Assembly: GCF_010550245.1 (NCBI RefSeq)
Contig: NZ_JAAGLU010000014.1
Span: forward strand, 168,154-232,153
Origin: Streptomyces sp. SID12501
GTDB lineage: Bacteria; Actinomycetota; Actinomycetes; Streptomycetales; Streptomycetaceae
Direction of reading: 5' to 3'
DNA length: 64,000 bases
The position numbers were made by a program, and so were the translations under genes. Shown here piece by piece: positions 43,975 through 52,093 of this stretch. Each line of letters opens with the position of its first letter. Positions within the stretch are counted from its first letter, which is position 1. Under the pieces are notes generated by a model. The model saw only the letters and a list, made by a program, of their open reading frames with translations. It had not been told where the DNA came from and did not search any database.

Positions 43975-44315
43975 GCGGCGGCCCTTCCTTCTTGGGCGGT
44001 GGTGACGTGGGGGCAGAGGCCGACGGTCACGCGGGTGGTGAGTTCGATGACGGCGGCGCGGCCCCGGGCGCGCTCGTGGTGCCCACAGGCACAGAGCCAG
44101 TCAGCGATGGGCGGGTGGGTGAACTGCACTTGCAGCCCGGGGCAGATGCCGCTGATGGTGACCGTGTCGGGGTCAGAACCAACAGCACTTCGGACGCCTT
44201 CGGCGACGCCCTTCGGTTCGCCCACGGCCGTGCGGGGTGCGGTGGGTTCGGCGGCGCGCGGGCCTGTCGCAGCGAGGGTGATGCTCTTCAGAGGGGGACG
44301 GGGTGGGGTGTTCAT
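43971..44315 (-). CDS. Small protein between primase and DUF3631, unknown
   Basis: 114 residues, coupled by ATGA overlaps to both neighbours. It has a Pro/Thr-rich N-terminus and a C-terminal domain with Cys/His residues (TISGICPGLQVQF, DWLCACGHHERARG, TVGLCPHV) that could bind zinc. Not recognised. Position suggests a replication accessory protein. Confidence 0.65.
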   Translation of the reverse strand: MNTPPRPPLKSITLAATGPRAAEPTAPRTAVGEPKGVAEGVRSAVGSDPDTVTISGICPGLQVQFTHPPIADWLCACGHHERARGRAAVIELTTRVTVGLCPHVTTAQEGRAAA

Positions 44316-45217
44316 GCCGCGTCCCGGCGGCGCTGGTTGTGGGTGATCGACCAGTTGAGTGCGCTGCGGAGTGTGGAGCGGCACTCGGCAGCGGTGAGTC
44401 CGGCCCTCTCGCCCGCCTCCTGAAGAGCCTGTTCGACCAGAGCGCGGGGGAGGTCGCCCCACGCGACGAACCGCCCCATGGCGCGCGCTGCCCGGAACAA
44501 CTTCGTTTCGCGTTCCCCGGGTTGGGCCCCGGAGACGTTGCGGGTCTCGTTGCCGAGCGCGATGTCAGCGTATCGACCTGATTGTGTCGTTACGGGCCCT
44601 GAGGGGGTCTGTGACGGCTTGGGCGCCGGTTGAAGGATGCTCAGCAGCCATCCGGGCACCGGAGCCGCCACAGAGCCGCTGAGAGTCTCGTACGGTCCGG
44701 CGGGGGTGATGCTCCCGGCGGCGACGACGTAGCCACCCCACGCGCGGGTGTCGATCTTCGGGGCCAACGTGCCCTTGGTGCTGGGCAGTCGGATGCCGGG
44801 CGGGGTGGTGAAGTACAGATGCCGGCCACCGCTGGGGGTCCGCACGGTGAGGGTGTCGGGGACGGCATGCCCGGCGCGCTCGCAGAGCGCTTGAAAGGAC
44901 GTCAAGCCGTCAGGCGTGTCCGCACCGTCTTGTGGCTTGGGCATGTCGAGGTCGACGACGACCAGCCCGGCGGGGCCTGTGGCGATGCCGACGTTGAACG
45001 GGCGCAGTGCCCACGCGGCGCGGATGACGTCGGGGTTGAGGGTCGCGCGCTGCTCCCACTTGCGGTGTCCGGCGGCGCACTCGCCGGTACCGGGGCACGC
45101 GGCCTCACCGTGCAGGGCGGGGGGTTTGGCGCCGGGGCGTAGGGGGTGGACGGGCCAGCCGTGCTCAGCGGCGGCGAGTGCCGCGCGCAGCAGCGCGGCA
45201 CGGGGGTCATGGGTCAT
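44312..45217 (-). CDS. Bifunctional DNA primase/polymerase (prim-pol)
   Basis: 301 residues from ATG 45215-45217 (an upstream in-frame start at 45256 is possible). Catalytic residues are intact: VVVDLDMP, the metal-binding Asp pair, and SGGRHLYF with the conserved His. The domain ends with a helical PriCT-like region (RALVEQALQEAGERAGL). It should initiate and extend primers for autonomous replication of the element, placing this AICE in the RepPP type. Confidence 0.9.
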   Translation of the reverse strand: MTHDPRAALLRAALAAAEHGWPVHPLRPGAKPPALHGEAACPGTGECAAGHRKWEQRATLNPDVIRAAWALRPFNVGIATGPAGLVVVDLDMPKPQDGADTPDGLTSFQALCERAGHAVPDTLTVRTPSGGRHLYFTTPPGIRLPSTKGTLAPKIDTRAWGGYVVAAGSITPAGPYETLSGSVAAPVPGWLLSILQPAPKPSQTPSGPVTTQSGRYADIALGNETRNVSGAQPGERETKLFRAARAMGRFVAWGDLPRALVEQALQEAGERAGLTAAECRSTLRSALNWSITHNQRRRDAA

Positions 45218-45253
45218 GCTGGATGTCTCCAGTTCCTTGAGGGTGCTGGGTGA

Positions 45254-45296
45254 CAAGGGCGGCCCCGGACTTTTGCCGAGACGGGGGCCGCCCTTG
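45254..45296 (-). terminator. Hairpin between the 166-codon gene and primase
   Basis: Perfect 13-bp arms CAAGGGCGGCCCC / GGGGCCGCCCTTG with a 17-base loop, seven bases after the upstream stop codon. It would separate transfer-gene transcripts from the replication unit. Confidence 0.7.
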
Positions 45297-45302
45297 GCGT
45301 AG

Positions 45303-45800
45303 CTAGTTGTTCCTGGCCCAGTAGAGGTACTGGCGGCGGACGTAGCGGCGGGGGTCGCCGGTGACGGTGGCGCCGTCCAGTTCGATCAGGAAGTGGGCCA
45401 GTTCGAGGGCGTGTTCGTCCCTGAGGCGGTGGTCGGGCGGGAGGTTGGCGCTCCTGCGGTCGACGGCGGCGGCGCGGCGCAGCCACCACTCTCGGTTGCG
45501 CTTGCCGGCGTCGGCCTGGCTGATGAGCCAGTCGAACTCGTCGCGGGGGTGCGGGGCGTCGGCGTACGCCTCTTCCGGCGTCGGCCACGGCTCCGGCTCC
45601 GGCCCGGGGTCGTCGGCGGTGGTGTCGGGGAGCAGGAGTGCGCGGGCCACGGTGGCGGCGACGGCGGCGATGTTGCGGGGGTCGTCGTTGGTGGTGCGGT
45701 AGTCCTGCCGCTCGCACTGTTCCCAGACGGCGAGGGCGATGGCTTCCATGAGCGGGTCGTCGTCCCGGAGGGCGGCGGATGTCGTGGTGGGCGTGGTCAT
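45303..45800 (-). CDS. AICE protein of unknown function
   Basis: 165 residues, ATG at 45798-45800 preceded by AAAGGAAGTC. Acidic and Pro-rich in the middle (DDPGPEPEPWPTPEEAYAD), with helical ends (MEAIALAVWEQCER; DEHALELAHFLIELD). No known motif. It is in the leftward transfer operon. Confidence 0.7.
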   Translation of the reverse strand: MTTPTTTSAALRDDDPLMEAIALAVWEQCERQDYRTTNDDPRNIAAVAATVARALLLPDTTADDPGPEPEPWPTPEEAYADAPHPRDEFDWLISQADAGKRNREWWLRRAAAVDRRSANLPPDHRLRDEHALELAHFLIELDGATVTGDPRRYVRRQYLYWARNN

Positions 45801-45831
45801 GACTTCCTTTCGGAGCACAGGTGTTGGTCTC

Positions 45832-46296
45832 TCAGCCGTAGAACTTGTTGCGCTTGATGACTGCCTTGCGGGCGTTGATCGTGGTCCCGCCCTTGTGGCC
45901 GCTCGCGCCGAAGATCTGGACGGCGATCCAGCCGCCGAAGATGACGGCGGCCAGGGTGATGAGCTGAGTGATCAGGGTGGTGAGGGCGGTGATGAACGTG
46001 GTGAGGAGCAGCAGGCCGCCGCACACCGCGAGGAACCCGACGCCCCCGAGAGCGACGTTCACGGCCGTCCGGGAGACGGCCGGCGGGGTGGTGACGGGCT
46101 CGGGGTGGAGGGGGTTGATGGCGTAGCCGGTGACGACGCGGCCGTCCGGCAGGACGATGCTCGCGACCGCCGGGATGGTGCCCGGCTGGACGGGAACGAG
46201 CGGCGCGGGTGCGGCGATGACGGGCTGTATCGGGGTCGGCTGATGGATGGTCATGGCCCGCTTGTCGGGCGCCTGGTGGGTGTGGTCGGGGTACAT
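45832..46296 (-). CDS. Small membrane protein of the transfer region (Spd-like)
   Basis: 154 residues, ATG at 46294-46296 with GGAAGGG upstream. Two adjacent hydrophobic segments (NVALGGVGFLAVCGGLLLLT and LITQLITLAAVIFGGWIAV) are followed by a basic tail ending KAVIKRNKFYG. Small two-span proteins next to traB in AICEs are usually spread (Spd) functions that aid intramycelial transfer. Assignment by context. Confidence 0.7.
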   Translation of the reverse strand: MYPDHTHQAPDKRAMTIHQPTPIQPVIAAPAPLVPVQPGTIPAVASIVLPDGRVVTGYAINPLHPEPVTTPPAVSRTAVNVALGGVGFLAVCGGLLLLTTFITALTTLITQLITLAAVIFGGWIAVQIFGASGHKGGTTINARKAVIKRNKFYG

Positions 46297-46321
46297 GCGG
46301 AATCCCTTCCGGTGCTGGTTT

Positions 46322-46499
46322 GGGGAGGCAGGGACACCCCCTTCCGGGGGCGCTGTGGAGGGGGTTTCAGGGGTCTGACCTGGAGTGCCTCCCCGCCTCC
46401 CCGAAATGATGTTTCCGCTGATCAGAGTGGGGGAGGCAGGGTGGGGAGGCGGTTGGGGAGTTCTCCCCGCCTCCCCACGACGGGAGGGTTTGCCTCCCC
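46322..46499. repeat. Seven exact GGGGAGGC repeats after traB: candidate clt transfer locus
   Basis: GGGGAGGC occurs at 46322, 46430 and 46443 on + and, as GCCTCCCC, at 46387, 46395, 46469 and 46492, with two further half-copies facing each other at 46455-46468 (GGGGAGTTCTCCCC). TraB translocases of Streptomyces plasmids recognise clusters of 8-bp repeats at clt, generally close to traB. This cluster ends 5 bases before the traB stop codon. Confidence 0.65.
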
Positions 46500-46503
46500 G
46501 CGA

Positions 46504-48621
46504 TCAGGAGGCGGAAGCGGAACCGTCGCTGTCGCGGTCGGCGAGGGCGCGGGCGACGTCGTCACGGCGGATGTTCATCCGGCCGTGCGACTTGTAGGGC
46601 TCCACGTCGGCGGCCTCCAGCACGCGCTTGAGGTCGACGAACGACCAGCGGCCGTAGGCGTCCGAGTCCAGGACCGAGAGCCGCTTGATGACGTCCTGCG
46701 TCAGCGAGCGCTCCTCGTCCCCGATGACGTCGAGGATGTCGGCGAGGGCGTCCCGCTCCTCCCCCTTGTCGACGACGCGCAGGGTGGTGATCCCGTCGCG
46801 CATCGCCTTGGCGCGGGCAACGATGGCTTCGGCCGCGTCGTCGTCGATGTAGTGCGTGCGGACCGTGATGGACGCCTGCCCGGCGGGAATGTCGATGCCG
46901 GACGAGGCGAGAACCAGGGTTCCCTGATCCAGGCCGGGGCGCAGCAGGTTGGGGGCCGCGCCCCCGTCGACAGCCTTGTCCCCCAGCGCCATCCGCGCCT
47001 GAGACTCCGTGCCCAGCGCGAGCGAGGCACGGGTGTGGGCACCCTCGCGGACCAGCTTGGGAAGGTTCTGGTCGGTGGGGTCCTGCGTCCCCTGCCACAT
47101 CAGCACGTTCACCGCGCGGCCCTGGTTGTGAATCTTGCGGACCGCCATGAAATACCGCGAGGTGGCCTTGGCTCCGCCGTAGGGGCGCCGCTCGTCGTCG
47201 ACGACCGGGCACATGAACGCCATCTGTGCTTCGTCCACGATCACGATCAGGGCGGGGAACACCGTTCCGGGCGGGGCCTGGATACGGCGGTTCATCTCCT
47301 CGACCGCGCCCTCGACCATCTCGGTCACCTGGATGACGTGGTCGTCGGTCGGGCCCTGGATGAACATGCTGGCCAGGCCGTCGAACATGGCCCAGTCGCC
47401 CACGCCCTTGAGGTCACCGATCCAGAACTGCACCGACTTGTCCAGGGCCAGCCACAGCGCAAGGGAGCGCAGGGCCACGGTCTTGCCCTGGTTCGACAGA
47501 CCGGTGATCAGCAGGTGGCGCTGATACAGGCTCAGTGCCGCCATGTCGCCGCGCAGGTCCTGACCCCACGGGGCCTTGCCCTTGGTGTAGTCGGCGGTCA
47601 TCGTCTCGTCCGTGACCAGCGGAGACGGCCCGATCGGCTCATCGAGCGCCCCGGAGTCGGCCACCCACAGCCGCACCGTACGGGCCGCCTGAGGGATGGT
47701 GATGAACACTTCGTGCTCGTGCCGCGTCAGGTTCTCCGCCAACTTCCGGCGCCGGTTCTGCACTTCGATCGTGGAGACCCCCGAGGGAAGCGTCACGTCG
47801 ACCTCGACACCGCATCCGGCAATGCGGATCGGTCCGAGCATGGACGCGCCGGCGTCGCCCATGTCCTTGATGGCGTTGCGCAGCGCGGGTACTCCGAGGT
47901 CGCGCAGGGCCTTGACGACGATGGACGGGGTGACCGGCTCACCCTCACCACTGCGGACGTTCGCGGGCAGCGCCCACGCCGGGGCGGCCTGCTGCTTGCT
48001 GCCGACCGCCCACAGGGCGAACAGGGCGAGCAACGGGCCGACGATGATGGCGGTGCCCCATGTGACCTGGACGATTCGGATCAGCAGGGCGATGAACTCG
48101 ATGGTCGCCTTGAGCGGGGTGATGACGTCGCCGATGTCGTGGTTGTTGATCGCCATGACGACCCCGAGGGCGACCAGCACGCCGATGCCCACCCCGGTAC
48201 CGACCGCAAGTCCCTTGGCGGCCTCTACGGGCGAGTGCAGCAGGTCCATGCGGCGGTGGTGGCGTGCCTGGCGGAAGCGCTGCAACCGCTCCTCCCACTC
48301 CTCGGCGGCCTCCAGGTTCCCGGCGGCTTCCGCCGTGCGGATCATGCGTTCGTATCGGGCGCCGGTCTTGCCGTCCCAGGTGCGGCGGGCCACGATCCGG
48401 CCCCCGTTGAACGTGTAGAGGCCGTGACGGGCCACCGCACGAACAGCCGTCTTGGTGCTCTCGTGGGTGACGGCGGTCTTGACGGCACGTCCGGAGCGCA
48501 CCCACAACGGCGTCAGGGGCGCGGGCGGGGCGTCGGGCACCACGGTCAGGACCGTGGGGGCCACGTCCGGCTCAGCGCCGGTGAGGGGGGTTTTGGTGAG
48601 AGGGATGATGTTGTCGGTCAT
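46504..48621 (-). CDS. traB: TraB-type FtsK/SpoIIIE DNA translocase (conjugal transfer)
   Basis: 705 residues. The N-terminal ~140 residues are charged. Two membrane segments follow (GVGIGVLVALGVVMAI and TAIIVGPLLALFALWAV, ~145-220), then a motor domain with Walker A LITGLSNQGKTVALR (~370) and Walker B ALIVIVDEAQMAF. The C-terminus forms a winged-helix region (SLTQDVIKRLSVLDS, RMNIRRDDVARALAD) matching the gamma-like DNA-reading domain of TraB. A single hexameric TraB moves double-stranded DNA between mycelia. The candidate recognition repeats lie directly downstream. Confidence 0.9.
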   Translation of the reverse strand: MTDNIIPLTKTPLTGAEPDVAPTVLTVVPDAPPAPLTPLWVRSGRAVKTAVTHESTKTAVRAVARHGLYTFNGGRIVARRTWDGKTGARYERMIRTAEAAGNLEAAEEWEERLQRFRQARHHRRMDLLHSPVEAAKGLAVGTGVGIGVLVALGVVMAINNHDIGDVITPLKATIEFIALLIRIVQVTWGTAIIVGPLLALFALWAVGSKQQAAPAWALPANVRSGEGEPVTPSIVVKALRDLGVPALRNAIKDMGDAGASMLGPIRIAGCGVEVDVTLPSGVSTIEVQNRRRKLAENLTRHEHEVFITIPQAARTVRLWVADSGALDEPIGPSPLVTDETMTADYTKGKAPWGQDLRGDMAALSLYQRHLLITGLSNQGKTVALRSLALWLALDKSVQFWIGDLKGVGDWAMFDGLASMFIQGPTDDHVIQVTEMVEGAVEEMNRRIQAPPGTVFPALIVIVDEAQMAFMCPVVDDERRPYGGAKATSRYFMAVRKIHNQGRAVNVLMWQGTQDPTDQNLPKLVREGAHTRASLALGTESQARMALGDKAVDGGAAPNLLRPGLDQGTLVLASSGIDIPAGQASITVRTHYIDDDAAEAIVARAKAMRDGITTLRVVDKGEERDALADILDVIGDEERSLTQDVIKRLSVLDSDAYGRWSFVDLKRVLEAADVEPYKSHGRMNIRRDDVARALADRDSDGSASAS

Positions 48622-48739
48622 GCTGGTGGTGCTCCTGACTGCCCCTCTTGGGGGCGGGAGTTGGGGGTGAGGGCGTCGGGGTGGCCGGGTCCGTGGAAAG
48701 AGCGGGCACCCCGGCGCCTGGTCTTGCTGGGTTGGCTGG

Positions 48740-49063
48740 TCAGAACCAGCCGGAACGCTTCTTCGCCGCCTTCTCGCGGGCGGCTTCGGTGATCAGGCGC
48801 TGCTTCTCGCCGTGCAGGGCGGCCAGTTCGGCGGTCAGCCGCATCTCCGCGTTCGAGGTGGTGGTGTCGATCTGCTGCTCCGCACGGGCGGTGCTCTTGC
48901 CCCGTACGACCTTGTAGGAGCCGCCGATGGTGGCGCGGGCCATGGCCCGGCGCTCGGCACCGTTGAGCGGCCACGACTCGCCCCGCTTGACCGCTTCCAG
49001 CTTGGCGGCGGCCTTGTGGATCTCGCGGTCGATACGGCGGATCTCGGACTTGGACACGGGCAA
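48740..49063 (-). CDS. Small coiled-coil AICE protein ending RSGWF
   Basis: 107 residues, ATG preceded by AAGGGGAGTTGCCC. Strongly helical and charged (EIRRIDREIHKAAAKLEAV; RLTAELAALHGEKQRLI), probably a coiled coil. The extreme C-terminus KKRSGWF resembles the tail of the protein at 51166-51423 (RKRGWFR). Unknown; position before traB suggests a transfer accessory role. Confidence 0.7.
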   Translation of the reverse strand: MPVSKSEIRRIDREIHKAAAKLEAVKRGESWPLNGAERRAMARATIGGSYKVVRGKSTARAEQQIDTTTSNAEMRLTAELAALHGEKQRLITEAAREKAAKKRSGWF

Positions 49064-49100
49064 CTCCCCTTCTGTAAACGGTGGTTGTGGGTTGGCCGTT

Positions 49101-50318
49101 TCAGGCGGCGAGGGTGCCGGAGTGGTGTCCGGCGGTGGTGAGGGTGTGCAGTGCGGCTATGGCCTGTTGGGGCATGACGCCGTTGCCGAGGGCTTTGAGC
49201 TGTGCGGAGCGGGAGAGGCCGGGTACGTCGGTGACGTGTCCGGCGTCGAGGCCCATGAGCCATTCGACGAACGGGGGGTTCAGTCGTCCCAGAGCGTCAG
49301 TTGGCCGGGGAGCGGGGCGTCCGAGGACGGTTTCCCAGCGGGCGACGGCCGGGCCGTAGACGCCCCAATCCGGTGTGCTGCCGAGGGGAGCGCCAGGTCG
49401 CCCTTGCTCCCGCGTTGGTTGGGTCCGCCGTTCTCCCCGTCGGATGCCCGCGGGGTCGGCAGCAGACTCGATACCTCCGCTGCCAGGCACTTGCCGTGCG
49501 TCCCCGCTTCCTGCGACGGCGTCCGTCTGGTCTGCCGGTTCTCGTTCGCCGACGCGCGGGGAGTCGGCAGCAGTGCCCCGCTGAACGTCAGGTCCGTCAG
49601 CGTCGGAGAACTGCTGCGGGGGTTCGGGGCTGTCGACTGGCGGGCGCCCTTGGAGTCCCCGACCACCGGTGTCGGCAGCAGGGAGACGACGTGGCGCAGG
49701 TTCATCCCGCCCTGAGCGGCGTGTCCCGGACCGGTGTTCTCCGACGTCGAGGGCGTCGGCAGCAGCGAGGTGACGGCCGTCGGGAGCTGCCCCCGCTGGC
49801 CCCCGCCCCGCCAGTCCCGCGCTGCCGGTGTCGGCAGGCCAGGCGAGGACGAAGAGCCGTTTGCGCTGGTGAGCGGCGCCGATGTCGGACGCGCGAAGAG
49901 TGCACCATCGTGCATCGAACCCGAGGGCGGCAAGGTCGGCGAGGACGGTGTCGAATCCGAGAGAAAGGTGCCCTGCGACGTTTTCAAAGACCGCGTAGCG
50001 GGGTCGTAGAACGCGAAGGGCACGGGCGATGTGGGGCCAGATGTGCCGGGCATCGGCGGTTCCCTTCCGTTTGCCGGCGGAGCTGAACGGCTGGCACGGA
50101 TACCCGCCGATGTAGATGTCGACGGGTTCCACGTCGTGCCAGTCGACGGCGGTGATGTCCCCGAGGTTGGGCACGTCGGGGTGGTGGTGGGCGAGGATGC
50201 GGGCGGCGCCGGGGTCGTTGTCCGCCACCCACGCCAGCTCCCCGCCGAACACGGCCTGGACGGCTTCGTCCAGGCCGCCGTATCCGGTGCACACGGAGCC
50301 GATCCGCAGCCCGCTCAC
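49101..50318 (-). CDS. DNA (cytosine-5) methyltransferase
   Basis: 405 residues from GTG 50316-50318, overlapping the DUF2637 stop. C5-MTase motifs: I SVCTGYGGLDEAVQ, IV with catalytic Cys GGYPCQPFSSAGKRKG, VI VFENVAGHL, VIII AAHQRKRLFVLAW, and X QLKALGNGV. Between motifs VIII and X lies a 190-residue region rich in Ala/Asp/Gly/Arg where ADTG/ADA recurs. Over this part a second frame (49280-50053) has better third-position GC. It probably protects the element from host restriction. No cognate endonuclease is visible. Confidence 0.9.
   Translation of the reverse strand: MSGLRIGSVCTGYGGLDEAVQAVFGGELAWVADNDPGAARILAHHHPDVPNLGDITAVDWHDVEPVDIYIGGYPCQPFSSAGKRKGTADARHIWPHIARALRVLRPRYAVFENVAGHLSLGFDTVLADLAALGFDARWCTLRASDIGAAHQRKRLFVLAWPADTGSAGLAGRGPAGAAPDGRHLAAADALDVGEHRSGTRRSGRDEPAPRRLPAADTGGRGLQGRPPVDSPEPPQQFSDADGPDVQRGTAADSPRVGEREPADQTDAVAGSGDARQVPGSGGIESAADPAGIRRGERRTQPTREQGRPGAPLGSTPDWGVYGPAVARWETVLGRPAPRPTDALGRLNPPFVEWLMGLDAGHVTDVPGLSRSAQLKALGNGVMPQQAIAALHTLTTAGHHSGTLAA
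49280..50053 (-). CDS. Overlapping LPTP-repeat protein encoded inside the methyltransferase gene
   Basis: 257 codons in the same direction as the methyltransferase but in another frame, ATG at 50051-50053. The protein reads like a member of a recurring phage/mobile-element ORF type: PATRSLKTSQGTFL, then TLPPSGSMHDG, then repeats GLPTPAARDW, SLLPTPSTSEN, SLLPTPVVGDS, ALLPTPRASAN, SLLPTPRASDG, ending GQLTLWDD. In a 50-codon stretch (third LLPTP to NRQ) I count 44 G/C third positions against 32 of 49 in the methyltransferase frame, the reverse of what a shadow should show. Function unknown. Either a true overprinted gene or a composition artefact of a repeat-rich region. Confidence 0.5.
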   Translation of the reverse strand: MPGTSGPTSPVPFAFYDPATRSLKTSQGTFLSDSTPSSPTLPPSGSMHDGALFARPTSAPLTSANGSSSSPGLPTPAARDWRGGGQRGQLPTAVTSLLPTPSTSENTGPGHAAQGGMNLRHVVSLLPTPVVGDSKGARQSTAPNPRSSSPTLTDLTFSGALLPTPRASANENRQTRRTPSQEAGTHGKCLAAEVSSLLPTPRASDGENGGPNQRGSKGDLALPSAAHRIGASTARPSPAGKPSSDAPLPGQLTLWDD

Positions 50319-51178
50319 ACCGCCACCGCCCCGCCCTCGGCGGCACGCTCGGCACGCAAGGTGTCGCGCAGCATCCGGGCGTTGACCGGGGAGGTGTGCA
50401 GTTCGAGGCGGATGCCCTCAGCGGTGAGCTTGGCGTCCGGCCAACCGGCCGTCACCTTCCGTGCCTCAGCGAGCAGTTGATCCGGTGTGCGCTTCGGTCG
50501 GGTCGGGCGGGCGACGGCGGGAACCCTGCCGGTCGCCCGACGCGGACGGACCGACTCAGCCGCCACCGCACTCCGTACGATCGGTTCGACCTCGGCCGGA
50601 TCGGGCACCGGTACCGCAGCCGCCAACGCGGGCAGCGGAGTCGATTCCAGCAGGTCAGGGGTAGACCGATAACTGATGGTCTCGGTAGATTCCTCCGCAT
50701 TCACGATCGGGGCCGGAATCGGGTCGGGGACCGGGGTGGGCTGGTGGTGCAGCACCTTGGCGACCAGATCCGATCCGAAGTAGATCGACCCGACCGGAAG
50801 CGACGTCGCCAGCAGGACCAACACCCAGTTGGCGTACTCGCCGGCGGCAAGCCGTCCCCAACCGGCCGTAGCGTCGTGCAGCTCGGGCACGAGACCGTGC
50901 ACGTAGTTGAGGACCAACGAGGCGAGCGTGTAGGCGCCCAGCACCCGCAACGCGAACGTCCGATCCTTGCCGTCGAGCACAAGAGCGGCGACCAGGGCCA
51001 GGGCCATCAGGCCGTCGACCACGAACGGGTAGAGGGTGGCGGCGGTGTCATCCGCACCGACCGCGTTCGCGATGTCCCGCAACGCGTTCCACGACACCCG
51101 GAACGCCATGCCGACGACCGCGACCAGGGCCAGCACGAGAGCGGCCCGACCCTTGCGGTTGAGGCTCACCGAAACCAC
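50315..51178 (-). CDS. DUF2637 membrane protein (SpdB2-like)
   Basis: 287 residues from GTG 51176-51178. Four hydrophobic segments in the first ~150 residues: AALVLALVAVVGMAFRVSWN, YPFVVDGLMALALVAALV, ALRVLGAYTLASLVLNYV and YANWVLVLLATSLPVGSIYF. This is the DUF2637 layout seen in SpdB2 of pSAM2, which takes part in spread of the element within the recipient mycelium. The cytoplasmic C-terminus (~140 residues) ends in a helix-turn-helix-like region (AEGIRLELHTSPVNARMLRD). Confidence 0.85.
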   Translation of the reverse strand: MVSVSLNRKGRAALVLALVAVVGMAFRVSWNALRDIANAVGADDTAATLYPFVVDGLMALALVAALVLDGKDRTFALRVLGAYTLASLVLNYVHGLVPELHDATAGWGRLAAGEYANWVLVLLATSLPVGSIYFGSDLVAKVLHHQPTPVPDPIPAPIVNAEESTETISYRSTPDLLESTPLPALAAAVPVPDPAEVEPIVRSAVAAESVRPRRATGRVPAVARPTRPKRTPDQLLAEARKVTAGWPDAKLTAEGIRLELHTSPVNARMLRDTLRAERAAEGGAVAV

Positions 51179-51423
51179 CCCCGCTTCCTGGGTGCCGGGG
51201 CGGTGGCCTGTGCTTCCTGCTGCTCCCAGCGGCGGGCCTCGTCCTCACGGCCGTCCAGACGGGCGAGGTGCGCGGCCTGCTGGTGTGCCGACATGGCCAC
51301 CCACTCGCGGTGCGTGGCAGCGGCGACCGGACGCGAGGGCGCGGGAGTGTCAGCGCGGCGGGCGGCCTGCTGAGCCGCGTACTGCTGCTCCGGGGTCTGC
51401 ATGTCCTTGAAGCGGCGGCCCAT
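51166..51423 (-). CDS. Small AICE protein ending KRGWFR
   Basis: 85 residues. Gln/Ala-rich helical sequence (PEQQYAAQQAARRAD; SAHQQAAHLARLDGREDEA) with a basic aromatic tail RKRGWFR. Starts one base into the stop of the upstream gene and overlaps the DUF2637 start. Not recognised. Confidence 0.65.
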   Translation of the reverse strand: MGRRFKDMQTPEQQYAAQQAARRADTPAPSRPVAAATHREWVAMSAHQQAAHLARLDGREDEARRWEQQEAQATAPAPRKRGWFR

Positions 51424-51740
51424 CACGCCACCGCCGCAACGGGCATGTCGCTGTAGCCGGTCAGTTCCAGCACGGCGCCCGAGAAGTCGACGAACACCTT
51501 CAGCACGCGCGTCTGGCCGGCGCTCTGCTCGCGGTAGTCGACCATGTCCGGGTCGACCCCCAGGGCCTCCCGCCACGCCTCGAACACGGACAGGTCGTCA
51601 TGGAAGCTCAGTCGCAGCCGGTCCGGGTAGACCGTGGTCACGTCCACGTGCGGCGCGGGCAGATGCCCGAAGTCCACCGCCAGCACCCGCAACGCCCGCA
51701 GCGGCGCGCTGAGGCAGTCCAGTGCCAGGGTCGCGCTCAC
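51423..51740 (-). CDS. AICE protein of unknown function
   Basis: 105 residues, start overlapping the DUF6284 stop. Mixed alpha/beta content with RLRLSFHDDLSVFEAWREAL and RVLKVFVDFSGAVLELTGY. Small proteins of this kind are common in streptomycete mobile elements; function unknown. Confidence 0.65.
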   Translation of the reverse strand: MSATLALDCLSAPLRALRVLAVDFGHLPAPHVDVTTVYPDRLRLSFHDDLSVFEAWREALGVDPDMVDYREQSAGQTRVLKVFVDFSGAVLELTGYSDMPVAAVA

Positions 51741-52003
51741 GCTCCCACCCCCGGGATGTGCATCGTGGTCAGGTTCGCCAGGGTGAGGCGGGCGGCCAGC
51801 ACCTTGCGGCGGGCCCGGCGGATACGCCGCGCGTCCAGCTCCGTGGGGGTGCGGTCCAGCGTCATGATCTGTGCGTCCAGCAACTCGACTTCCGCCAGGA
51901 TCAGCGGCATCTCAACCGAGATGGCGCCCAGCTCAGCGAACGTCGGCTCGCGGTCGGGAAGAGCGGTGGTAACAGCTTTCTGATCAGCACCGATGTGCTT
52001 CAT
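51737..52003 (-). CDS. DUF6284-family AICE protein
   Basis: 88 residues. The sequence MPLILAEVELLDAQI and LDRTPTELDARRIRRARRKV matches my memory of DUF6284, a family nearly confined to Streptomyces integrative elements. Two helices, the second strongly basic, suggest nucleic-acid or partner binding. Coupled to the next gene by a 4-bp overlap. Confidence 0.75.
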   Translation of the reverse strand: MKHIGADQKAVTTALPDREPTFAELGAISVEMPLILAEVELLDAQIMTLDRTPTELDARRIRRARRKVLAARLTLANLTTMHIPGVGA

Positions 52004-52093
52004 GGGTCGTGGTTCCTCTCGCAGGGTGGTACGGCCCGAAGCGGCGCCCGGGTTGCACCCCGGGCGCCGCGCGCCGTTGATGTGGTGGGTGGG

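Noticed and set aside
45739..48792. A 1017-codon open frame on the + strand opposite traB and its neighbours.
   Set aside because: It is antisense to strongly supported genes (TraB motifs, correct third-position GC on the minus strand) and its product is a low-complexity Gly/Arg/Asp-rich string, as expected for a shadow frame in high-GC DNA.
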